Shown: positions 8,062 to 15,384 of the stretch, piece by piece | Position numbering within the stretch: the first letter of the stretch is position 1 | Layout: each line of letters opens with the position of its first letter | DNA from: Acidimicrobiales bacterium | GTDB lineage: Bacteria; Actinomycetota; Acidimicrobiia; Acidimicrobiales; Iamiaceae | Reading direction: 5' to 3' | NCBI GenBank assembly: GCA_030447445.1 | Contig: JAUJOW010000001.1 | Location: 547,112 to 611,111 of the forward strand | DNA: 64,000 bases | The notes under the pieces: model-generated | Databases searched by the model: none | Told to the model about the DNA's origin: nothing | The model's input: only the letters and a program-made list of their open reading frames with translations | Program-made: the position numbers and the translations under genes

Positions 8062-8163
8062 AGGTTGCACGGATAGGTCACGTCGTGTCTTCGAAAGCAG
8101 TGCGGCTTCGCCGCAACACGCGCCGTGCTCGATGGAGGCCTCGCCTATCGGCTCGGCCTCTCA
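8062..8163. repeat. 102-bp convergent-intergenic repeat (family A), copy 1
   Basis: Runs from AGGTTGC to the TCA that is the complement of the rnhB stop codon. It matches 40938-41039 over all 102 bp with five differences by my count, and the last 68 bp are identical. It contains two hairpins: TGCGGC-TTC-GCCGCA (8101-8115), and GAGGCC...GGCCTC (8135-8160) with an inner GCC/GGC stem and a TATC loop. It lies between convergent genes and may act as a bidirectional terminator or REP element. Confidence 0.8.
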
Positions 8164-8862
8164 GGTGAACAGGGTGCCCTGCGGGTCGGGCGGCAGGACC
8201 CGGTGCAGCCCGCTCCAGGGCAGGGTGTCCATGAACACCCACGTCCGACGGTGGATGGCGCTGGGGCCGAGGCCCCGCAGGGCGACCTTGTGGCGGGGGC
8301 ACGGGTAGCCCTTGTTGGCCTCGAAGTCATAGCCGGGGTAGTGCTCGGCCTCGGCTCGCATGATCCGGTCCCGGCTGACCTTGGCCAGAATGGACGCCGC
8401 CGAGATCGACAGGCAGGTGGCGTCGCCCTTCACGATCCGCCGGCTGATCCCCCCGCCCACGAAGTCCCAGTTGCCGTCCACCAGCACCTGGTCGGGCACC
8501 ACCCCGAGCCCGGCGATGGCCCGGCGGGCGGCCAGGCGTTGGGCGGCGGACATGCCCAGCTCGTCGCACTCGGCCTGGGTGGCGTGGCCCACCGCCCACG
8601 CCGCGCACCACCCGGCGATCCGGTCGAACAGGGCCTCCCGCTCCAGCTCGCTGAGCAGCTTCGAGTCCCGCACCTTGTTCACCCGCCGGTCACGGGGCAG
8701 CACGGCGGCGCCGACGGTGAGCGGACCGGCCCACGAGCCGCGGCCCACCTCGTCGACCCCGACCACCACGTCGTGGCCGTCGTGCCAGAGCGCCCGCTCC
8801 ACCGACAGCCCGGGAGCGGCCCGCTTCAGCGCCTTGCGAAGCGTGGGGGCGGTCGCCGGCAT
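8161..8862 (-). CDS. rnhB: Ribonuclease HII
   Basis: 233 residues. It cleaves RNA of RNA-DNA hybrids, including single misincorporated ribonucleotides. The family motifs are all present: GVDEVGRGSWAGP (catalytic Asp and Glu, about residues 37-49), DSKLLS, LVDGNW, SAASILAKVSRDR and HYPGYDFEANKGYP. The N-terminal 30 residues are an extension beyond the E. coli length. Its stop codon is the last three bases of the family A repeat. It diverges from the nonapeptide-repeat gene with a 32-bp gap. Confidence 0.93.
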   Translation of the reverse strand: MPATAPTLRKALKRAAPGLSVERALWHDGHDVVVGVDEVGRGSWAGPLTVGAAVLPRDRRVNKVRDSKLLSELEREALFDRIAGWCAAWAVGHATQAECDELGMSAAQRLAARRAIAGLGVVPDQVLVDGNWDFVGGGISRRIVKGDATCLSISAASILAKVSRDRIMRAEAEHYPGYDFEANKGYPCPRHKVALRGLGPSAIHRRTWVFMDTLPWSGLHRVLPPDPQGTLFT

Positions 8863-8894
8863 CGCCGAAGGCTAGATCGTTACCCTGGCCGGTC

Positions 8895-9350
8895 ATGAGC
8901 TCCTCCCCCGCCGCCGTCGTCCGTGGTCGAGTCGACCGCGGTTGGGTCGACGAACACGGCTCGATCGCGTCGATCGACTCCCGACGCTCGCTGCTCTCGA
9001 CGGACAGCGACCTGTCGGTGCTGTCGGCCGGCGCCATGCTCTCGATCGGCTCAGCCGGGTCCATCCTGTCGATCGGGTCGGCGGGGTCGATGCTCTCGAT
9101 CGGGTCGGCCGGGTCCATCCTGTCCATCGGCTCGGCCGGCAGCATTCTGTCCATCGGCTCGGCCGGGTCCATCCTGTCCATCGGGTCGGCCGGGAGCATC
9201 CTTTCGCGGCACTCGGCCGGATCCCTCCTGTCCCGCTCCCGTCACCGCGACGCCGGCGAGGCCGTCCGGGCGACGGTGGACGGGCTGGCCACCGCCGGCG
9301 CCCTGGCCGCCCTGGGAGTGGTGGTCGTCGGAGCCCTCTCCTCCCGCTGA
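8895..9350 (+). CDS. Small nonapeptide-repeat protein with C-terminal hydrophobic helix
   Basis: 151 residues. Residues 47-109 are seven consecutive copies of a 9-residue unit close to SILSIGSAG, flanked by looser Ser/Ile/Asp-rich copies (22-46 and 110-118). The C-terminus (about 128-148, GLATAGALAALGVVVVGAL) is a probable membrane helix. The regular S-I/M-L-S-I pattern with a Gly-Ser-Ala-Gly turn suggests a beta-solenoid or beta-roll without the Asp residues of calcium-binding RTX nonapeptides. The DNA repeats with a 27-bp period, with many synonymous differences between units. Function unknown; I have seen similar Ser-Ile-Gly-Ser repeats in actinobacterial hypothetical proteins. Confidence 0.7.
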   Translation: MSSSPAAVVRGRVDRGWVDEHGSIASIDSRRSLLSTDSDLSVLSAGAMLSIGSAGSILSIGSAGSMLSIGSAGSILSIGSAGSILSIGSAGSILSIGSAGSILSRHSAGSLLSRSRHRDAGEAVRATVDGLATAGALAALGVVVVGALSSR

Positions 9351-9372
9351 CCGCCGGGCTACCGACCGCCGC

Positions 9373-10377
9373 TCAGCGAAGGTCGACGCCGGGCTGGCCG
9401 GCCACGACCTCGCCGATCACGGTGAACCCGGCCGCCACCAAACCGTCGACGGCGGCCCCGTCGACGGTGGCCAGCAACCCGCCCGAGGTCTGGGGGTCGT
9501 GGGCGAGAGCGTCGAGGGCGACCGGCGCCTTGCTCATCACCCGGCCGGTGAGGTGGGCCCGGTTGCGGGCGTCACCGCCGGTGCGCACGCCGGCCTCGGC
9601 CGCTTCGAGGGCACCGGCATGCAGGGGCACGGTGGCGGTGTCGATCACCAGGCGGGCGCCGGAGCGCTCGGCCACCTCCCACCCGTGACCGGCCAGCCCG
9701 AAGCCGGTCACGTCGGTCACGGCGCCGACGGCGGCGCCGAGGGCCACCAACCTCTCGGAGGCCTCCCGGTTCAGCCGCCGCATCCAACCGATGGCCGTCG
9801 CCTTGGCGTCGTCGTCGGTGGCCGCCAGCACGATCCCGGTGCCGATCGGCTTGGACAGCACGAGGGCCTGGCCGGCCCGCGCCGCGCCCTTGGTCAGCAC
9901 TCGATCGGGATGGACCAGGCCCTGGACGGCCAGCCCGAAGATCGGCTCTTCGCTGCGGATGGTGTGGCCGCCGGCCACCGTGCCCCCGGCGGCGACCACC
10001 ACCTCCGCGGCAGCGGCGAACACCGCGGCCACCGCCTCGGTGGGAAGGTGCTCGGGGAAGGCGGCCACGTTGAGGGCGAGCACGACCCGGCCGCCCATGG
10101 CGAACACGTCGCTGCAGGCGTTGGCGGCGGCGATGGCCCCGAAGTCGGCCGGGTCGTCGACCAGCGGCGGGAAGAAGTCCGTGGTCGACACCAACGCCAC
10201 CTCGTCGGACACCCGGTAGACGGCGGCGTCGTCGAACGGCGCCAACCCGACGAGCAGGGCGGGATCGGCGCCTTCGGCCAGCTCGCTCACCAGCGCGGCC
10301 AAAGGGGCCGCCCCCCACTTGGCGGCACACCCTCCGCAGGCGGTCCACTCGGTGAGGCGCACGGCGGTGTCGGTCAT
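9373..10377 (-). CDS. selD: Selenide, water dikinase (SelD, Cys form)
   Basis: 334 residues. It makes selenophosphate from selenide and ATP. The N-terminal WTACGGCAAKWG holds the catalytic Cys and Lys; further motifs are DDAAVYRV, STTDFFPPLVDDP, AANACSDVFAMGG, AGGHTIRSEEP and FGLAGHGWEV. The reactive position is Cys rather than selenocysteine. No selA, selB or tRNA-Sec lies in the window, so the selenophosphate may serve selenocysteine made elsewhere, selenouridine tRNA or a Se-cofactor. It is divergent from the following small gene. Confidence 0.93.
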   Translation of the reverse strand: MTDTAVRLTEWTACGGCAAKWGAAPLAALVSELAEGADPALLVGLAPFDDAAVYRVSDEVALVSTTDFFPPLVDDPADFGAIAAANACSDVFAMGGRVVLALNVAAFPEHLPTEAVAAVFAAAAEVVVAAGGTVAGGHTIRSEEPIFGLAVQGLVHPDRVLTKGAARAGQALVLSKPIGTGIVLAATDDDAKATAIGWMRRLNREASERLVALGAAVGAVTDVTGFGLAGHGWEVAERSGARLVIDTATVPLHAGALEAAEAGVRTGGDARNRAHLTGRVMSKAPVALDALAHDPQTSGGLLATVDGAAVDGLVAAGFTVIGEVVAGQPGVDLR

Positions 10378-10447
10378 GGAGGCCGAGCGTACGGGCGTGG
10401 CCGCACGCCCGTCGTCGCGGGGAGGCGTGGCTCTAGGCTCGGCCCTG

Positions 10448-10675
10448 ATGGCCGACGCCGCCGAGCCAGTCGCCGACCGGGGCAGCCTGTCGCCGGGGAC
10501 CGACGTCGAGGTGCGGACGGCGTTCGAGCGCGAGTGGGCGCGGGGGTTCGAGGTGGAAGAACGCACCGACACCGGCTATCGGCTGCGGCGGAGCTCGGAC
10601 GGGGCGCTCCTCCCGGTCGTCTTCCCCTTCGATGACGTGCGTCGGGCCCGCAAGGGTTCGATGTGGTGGTTCTGA
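10448..10675 (+). CDS. Conserved-looking small protein, unknown function
   Basis: 75 residues, charged, with REWARGFEVEER, GYRLRRSSDGALLPVVFPFDDVRR and a terminal MWWF. The strand-like composition suggests a small beta-barrel fold. It is divergently paired with selD (70 bp apart) and convergent with the GYD gene. No family was recognised. Confidence 0.6.
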   Translation: MADAAEPVADRGSLSPGTDVEVRTAFEREWARGFEVEERTDTGYRLRRSSDGALLPVVFPFDDVRRARKGSMWWF

Positions 10676-10682
10676 GCCGACC

Positions 10683-10982
10683 TCAGCCGCTGGTGCCGGC
10701 GCCCAACGACTCGATGAAGGTCTCGATGTCGATGGCCTGGAGGGTGAGGGTCTTGAGCGTGCCTCGGGCGGCGAGCGTGGTCGCCACCTTGGCCATGGTG
10801 ACCGCGTCGGGCGCCTCGAGGATGTTGAGGAAGTCCCACTGACCGAGCAAGGCGTACTGCTCGACCACCCGCACGCCCATGGACTCGACGTCGGCGTTCA
10901 CCTCACGGAGGCGAGCCGGGTTCTCGCGCAGGCGGGCGCTGCCGTCGGGACCGAGGGTGGAGAGCATCACGAAGGTCGGCAT
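10683..10982 (-). CDS. GYD-domain protein
   Basis: 99 residues covering one GYD domain: PTFVMLSTLGPDG at the N-terminus, a REVNADVESMGVRVVEQYALLGQWDFLNI core, and a C-terminal TLTLQAID segment. The family forms dimeric alpha/beta barrels with unknown biochemical role. It lies downstream of, and possibly with, the RpiB-like gene (11-bp gap). Confidence 0.75.
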   Translation of the reverse strand: MPTFVMLSTLGPDGSARLRENPARLREVNADVESMGVRVVEQYALLGQWDFLNILEAPDAVTMAKVATTLAARGTLKTLTLQAIDIETFIESLGAGTSG

Positions 10983-10993
10983 GGACTGCGACC

Positions 10994-11422
10994 CTACCCG
11001 GCGTCACCGCCAGCCCCCTCGAGCCGGTCGATGGCCGAGCGCTCATCGGCGTCGACCTCGGTGCCGAGGAAGGCGTCGAGGATCTCGCCTGCCACCTCGG
11101 CCGACGTGAGCCGGAGGCCGAGGGCCACCACGTTGGCGTCGTTCCAGCGGCGGGCGCCGGTGGCGGTGGCGGCGTCGGTGCACAACGCCGCTCGTACGCC
11201 GGGCACCTTGTTGGCCGCCATCGAGACGCCGGTGCCGGTGTAGCAGCACACCACGCCCCGGTCGGCGCCACCGCCGGCCACCGCCTCCCCGACCGCCCGG
11301 CCCGCCTCGGGCCACGGATCACCTTCGGCCACCACGACCACCTCGTGGCCGGTGGTCCGCAGCCGGGCCTGCACGGCGTCGGTCACTGCCGTGGCCTCGT
11401 CGGTGCCGAAGGCGATGCGCAT
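10994..11422 (-). CDS. RpiB/LacAB-family sugar-phosphate isomerase
   Basis: 142 residues. It resembles ribose-5-phosphate isomerase B (ribose-5-P to ribulose-5-P, pentose phosphate pathway). The core reads VVCCYTGTGVSMAANKVPGVRAAL, where classical RpiB has CGTGIG, followed by RRWNDANVVALGLRLT. The CYTGTG variant leaves the exact substrate open. I chose ATG 11422 (MRIAFG) because AGGTGG lies 5 nt upstream; GTG 11431 is an alternative. It follows the C69 hydrolase gene closely. Confidence 0.72.
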   Translation of the reverse strand: MRIAFGTDEATAVTDAVQARLRTTGHEVVVVAEGDPWPEAGRAVGEAVAGGGADRGVVCCYTGTGVSMAANKVPGVRAALCTDAATATGARRWNDANVVALGLRLTSAEVAGEILDAFLGTEVDADERSAIDRLEGAGGDAG

Positions 11423-11431
11423 CGTGGCCAC

Positions 11432-12310
11432 CTACCCGGCGAGCGCGGCCGGGATCGGGGCGCCGACCTCGACGGGCACGAGGGCGGCCGTGCACGGTGA
11501 GCCGGTGGAGAAGCGGGCTCGGGGTGGGGCGCCGGCGGGCAGCTCGGCGACCATGGACGCCGTCGTGGCCTCGACTCCGTCGACGTGCATGCACACCGTC
11601 CACCCGTCGCTCCCGCCGACGTGGCTGCGCAGGTGGGCCTCGAGCGATCCGGCCGTGACCGGCTCGTGGGCCAACACGGCTCGGGAGGCGTCGAGGCGAG
11701 GGTCGACCAGGGTGTCCGTCGGCTGGCGGGGGTGGCGGTGCTCGGCGTCGAAGGCGGCGATGGTGGTGCGGTTGGAGATGGCCCGCGTGCGCTCGACGGC
11801 CTCGGCCGCCCAGGTGGCCCCGGAGGTCTCGACCACGAACGCAGCGGTCGGATCAGCCACCAGCAACGAAGACCAGTACGGCCGGTGTTCACCGGCGTGA
11901 CCCGAACCGCCCTGGCCGTGGCCTTCGAGCAGGGCGCCGACGACCTCCACGGCCTCGGCCGCAGTGATGGCCCGCTCGAGGCAGAGGCGCACGAGGTCCA
12001 TGCCGGTGAGGGCGTCGGGGAAGGGGCGAGGGTCGAGGGTGGTGTAGATGGTGGCGTTGCCGGCGGCCACCCCGGCTTCGTTCACCCCGTGCTCGACCCC
12101 CCACATCCACGCCGGCCGGGACCCCACGAAGCCGACCGTCTCACCGGCCCGGCCGGGGATGCTGAGGTAGGTGGTGGCGGTCACGGCCTCCCGACGGGGT
12201 GGCTGCCACTCCACCACCTGCACCTCGTGGGGTGGCCGGTCGCTGTTCTTGGCGAACAACGTGACGCCGTCAGCGGTGGCCGGCCCGAGCGCGCACAGCA
12301 CGTCACACAC
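11432..12310 (-). CDS. C69/secernin-like N-terminal-nucleophile hydrolase
   Basis: About 292 residues. It has the secernin/C69 signature CDVLCALGPATADGVTLFAKNSDRP at its N-terminus, where Cys acts as N-terminal nucleophile, plus GVNEAGVAAGNATIYT and a C-terminal WTVCMHVDG. Members are dipeptidases or acid amide hydrolases. Starting at GTG 12310 would give Met-Cys-Asp and expose Cys2 by methionine removal; the longer GTG 12343 start would need autoproteolysis. It precedes the RpiB-like gene. Confidence 0.7.
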   Translation of the reverse strand: MCDVLCALGPATADGVTLFAKNSDRPPHEVQVVEWQPPRREAVTATTYLSIPGRAGETVGFVGSRPAWMWGVEHGVNEAGVAAGNATIYTTLDPRPFPDALTGMDLVRLCLERAITAAEAVEVVGALLEGHGQGGSGHAGEHRPYWSSLLVADPTAAFVVETSGATWAAEAVERTRAISNRTTIAAFDAEHRHPRQPTDTLVDPRLDASRAVLAHEPVTAGSLEAHLRSHVGGSDGWTVCMHVDGVEATTASMVAELPAGAPPRARFSTGSPCTAALVPVEVGAPIPAALAG

Positions 12311-12425
12311 GCCGTCGACAGTAGCGGCGACGGAAGCGCCCACTACGGCGAAGTGACTGTGCAGTGGGGTCCGCTATCCGGATGCAGGGGCACGGTGAGC
12401 GTCGCCACCCCGCCATACTCTCGGC

Positions 12426-13028
12426 GTGAGGCGGGCGCGAGGCGGGTGGAGGTGGGGGAACGGCGAGCGCGGCTGGCGCGACGCCACCGCCTGCGCCCGG
12501 CTGCTCGCGCCGCTGACGTGGCCGAGGCTCGACACCTTCGGGCCGGGCACGCTCGTCGACCTCAAGTGGTGGACCGGCTTGACCGTCGGCCAGGTGAAGC
12601 GGGCGCTGACCGCCATCGGTCCGACCGAGGTCGACCTCGGCGGGACGACTGGTCTCGTGAGCCCCGGCGACGACGATGCCGCCGTGGTCGACGCCGGCGA
12701 TCCGGTCGAGCCGTGGGTGGCGTTGCTCCCCTCGTTGTACTCGACGGTGATGGGCTGGAAGGAGCGTCACTGGTACCTCGGCGACCACGGTCCCGCCCTG
12801 TTCGACACCAACGGCAACGCCGGGCCGACCGTTTGGTGGGACGGCCGGGTGGTCGGCGGCTGGGCCCAACGCCAGGACGGCGAGATCGTCGTCCGTCTCC
12901 TCGAGGACGTTGGTGCCGACGCCCGTGCGGCGGCCGAGGCCGAGGCCGAGGCGGTGGCGGCCTGGCTCGGGCCGGTGCGGTTCACCCCGCGGTTCCCCAC
13001 CCCGCTCGAGCGGCAGCTCGCCACATAG
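12426..13028 (+). pseudogene. 5'-truncated winged-helix DNA-binding-domain (HTH_42/AlkZ-like) gene
   Basis: 200 residues that match only the C-terminal half of the HTH_42 (YcaQ/AlkZ-like) family: FGPGTLVDLKWWTGL, ALLPSLYSTVMGWKER, GNAGPTVWWDGRVVGGWAQR and a terminal FPTPLERQLA. Family members are usually 350-400 residues, so the N-terminal winged-helix domains and their DNA-binding surface are missing. An in-frame stop at 12396 closes the frame just upstream of the only GTG. It may be a remnant, or a short protein of altered role. Confidence 0.6.
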
Positions 13029-13043
13029 GCACGGTGGCCCGAA

Positions 13044-13754
13044 CTAGATGAACTGGACGATCGGCCAGCCTTCGGCGGTGGCCACGGCCCGCAGCCGCCG
13101 GTCGGGGTTGATGGCGACCGGACGACCACAGGCCCGCAGCAACGGGATGTCCGAGGCCGAGTCGGCGTAGGCCCACGCCGAGGACAGGTCGACGCTGTCC
13201 AGCGCGTCGCGGAGCCGGGCCAGCTTGCCCGGCCCGTAGCAGAAGGGGCCGTCGAGGCGCCCGGTGAGCAGACCGTCGGTCACCTCGCCGCGCGTGCCGA
13301 TGCCCCGGTCGCAGCCGAGGGCGGCGCTCACGGCGTCGACCAGCTCCTGGGGGCTGGCCGAGAGCACGACGAGGAGGTCCCCGGCCCGGCGGTGCAGCTC
13401 GATGATGGATCGGGCCGAGGGTCGCACGGTCGCCGCCAGGCCGGCGGCGACGTCGCCAGCCAACGCCCGGACCTGTGCGTGATCCAGGCCCGAGACGGCC
13501 TGCAGAGCCCGTTCCCGGAGCCGATCGACCTCGGCGTCGCTGGCCCCTCGTCGGGTGAAGCGGGCCTGGCGGAGCGCGGCGGTGGCCAGGCGCCGTCGAG
13601 GCAGCAGGCCCGCAGCCACGAGCGCCCGCCCCAGCGCCGGCAAGCTGGAACCGGGCAGCAACGTGCGGTCGAGGTCGAACACGGCCAGGCCCGTGCCCGG
13701 CCGAGGGATGGCCGGTGGCGTGGCCCGCGCCGACAACGCCCCTTCAGTGGCCAT
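13044..13754 (-). CDS. HAD-IB family phosphatase (SerB-like)
   Basis: 236 residues. HAD motif I VFDLDRTLLPGSS (about 25-37), motif II VVLSASPQELV, motif III Lys in GKLARL and motif IV AYADSASDIPLL are all present. The family dephosphorylates phosphoserine or lysophospholipid-type substrates; some actinobacterial relatives are fused to PlsC, but this one is not. I used ATG 13754; an upstream GTG at 13841 would add 29 low-complexity residues. It converges on the truncated winged-helix gene. Confidence 0.78.
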   Translation of the reverse strand: MATEGALSARATPPAIPRPGTGLAVFDLDRTLLPGSSLPALGRALVAAGLLPRRRLATAALRQARFTRRGASDAEVDRLRERALQAVSGLDHAQVRALAGDVAAGLAATVRPSARSIIELHRRAGDLLVVLSASPQELVDAVSAALGCDRGIGTRGEVTDGLLTGRLDGPFCYGPGKLARLRDALDSVDLSSAWAYADSASDIPLLRACGRPVAINPDRRLRAVATAEGWPIVQFI

Positions 13755-13992
13755 GGCACCAGTGAACACCGCTCGGGCGGCGGCACGACGGACGCCGCCC
13801 GAGCGTGGGGTGAACAGCGACCGAACCATCTCGGTCGCCACATCGCCCCGCTCGTCGGCTCTCCGACGCTGACCGCGCGCTTACGTCCGCTTTCCGGACG
13901 CTGAGGCACAGTCACCGGCCACCCACCCACCGTGCACAACGCCGCACAAGTAGGGTCGGACGCCGATCCGCACGCCAGGAAGGACCACGCCG

Positions 13993-15336
13993 GTGAGCTC
14001 GACCCGACGGCCTCGGCCCCACCCGGTGCTCGCCACCCTCACGACCCTCGTCACGCTCTTGGCCCTGTTCACCGCCGCCTGCGGCGTCTCCGACGACAGC
14101 GTGGCCATGGGGGGGTCCGGCTCGTCCGACGGGACGCAGCCGATCGACCCACCGCCTACCACCGCGCCCCCCACCACCCAGGACCCCCTCGATGACGGCG
14201 AACGGTTGGAGTTGGTCGCCGCCGACGTCGAGGACTACTGGGACGAGGCGCTCGAGGACGTCTACGACACCGACTACGAGCCGCTCGACCCCGACCGCAT
14301 CGTGGCCGCCACCTCCGACGACACCGACCTGCCCACCTGCGACGGCGAGGAGATCACCTACGACCTCGTGGAGGGCAACGCCTTCGCCGCCCCCTGCCCC
14401 GAGGGCATCGTCGTGGTGTGGGACGACGAGGAGCTGATCCCCGCGCTCGACGACCGCTTCGGACCGGTGGCGGCGGCGGTGGTCGTGGCCCACGAATGGG
14501 GCCACGTGGCCCAGTTCCAGGCCGGCGTCGAGTCCTCCGACGTGATCATCGAACAGCAGGCCGACTGCTTCGCCGGGGCCTGGCTGGCCGACTTCCTCGA
14601 GGACCCGGGGAGCCTCGACGAGGTGGCCGAGGCCAACCCGCTCGACGCCTCGCTGTCCTCGGTGATCGAGTTCCGAGACGCCGTCGGCAGCTCACCGAAC
14701 GAGCCCGGCGCCCACGGGCTCGGGTTCGACCGGGTCCGGGCCTTCCAGGAGGGCTTCGACCGGAGCGCTGAGTACTGCGCCGGCTACCCCGACAACCCGC
14801 CCCCGCTCGTGCAGATGCCGTTCGAGACCCCTCAGGATCTGGACAACGAGGGCAACCTGCCCCTGGAGGTCCTCGTCCCCGCCGTGGTCGAGGACCTCAA
14901 CATCTTCTTCGAGGACAAGGTGGACGGGTTCGAGGGAGCGTCGGCCGAGGACGTACTGGCCGAGGACGAGACCGTCGAGCTGCTCGAGGACCTGTCCGGC
15001 CGCATCGGCGACAACGCCGCCGGCCTCGTCCTCGGGCTCATCTGGTCGGAGTTCGCGCAGAAGGCGGTCGGGGCCGACGAGGGACGAGACGAGGAGGGTC
15101 TGCTCCCCCAGCAGGCCTGTCTCACCGGCGGCTGGATGGCGTCGGTGTTCCTCGAGGGTGGGACGTCGGAGCGGGAGCTGAGCCTGTCCCCTGGCGATCT
15201 CGACGAGGCCATCCTGGCGCTGATCGACCTGCGCCAGGCCAACGAGGACAACCGGGACGGGGCCGTGTTCGAGCTGGTGGCGTCTCTGCGCCAGGGCGTG
15301 GTCGACGGGTTCGACTCCTGCGGACTGGAGCGCTGA
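13993..15336 (+). CDS. Secreted neutral zinc metallopeptidase-like lipoprotein
   Basis: 447 residues. The signal peptide has the lipobox FTAAC (Cys30), followed by a Pro/Thr-rich spacer (50-65) and an acidic domain. VVAHEWGHVAQFQ carries an HExxH zinc motif (about residues 174-178), and EQQADCFAGAWL supplies the downstream Glu/Asp typical of YpfJ-like zinc peptidases. The second half is another acidic helical domain ending in a Cys pair region. It probably acts on the outer face of the membrane on unknown peptides. Start GTG 13993. Confidence 0.75.
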   Translation: MSSTRRPRPHPVLATLTTLVTLLALFTAACGVSDDSVAMGGSGSSDGTQPIDPPPTTAPPTTQDPLDDGERLELVAADVEDYWDEALEDVYDTDYEPLDPDRIVAATSDDTDLPTCDGEEITYDLVEGNAFAAPCPEGIVVVWDDEELIPALDDRFGPVAAAVVVAHEWGHVAQFQAGVESSDVIIEQQADCFAGAWLADFLEDPGSLDEVAEANPLDASLSSVIEFRDAVGSSPNEPGAHGLGFDRVRAFQEGFDRSAEYCAGYPDNPPPLVQMPFETPQDLDNEGNLPLEVLVPAVVEDLNIFFEDKVDGFEGASAEDVLAEDETVELLEDLSGRIGDNAAGLVLGLIWSEFAQKAVGADEGRDEEGLLPQQACLTGGWMASVFLEGGTSERELSLSPGDLDEAILALIDLRQANEDNRDGAVFELVASLRQGVVDGFDSCGLER

Positions 15337-15384
15337 ACCGCGCTTGGCAGGGATGGGCCCGTGACTGACCTACGGTCAGGACCC

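Noticed and set aside
9373..10377. SelD as a selenocysteine-containing protein
   Set aside because: The reactive position is encoded as Cys (TGC) with no in-frame TGA.
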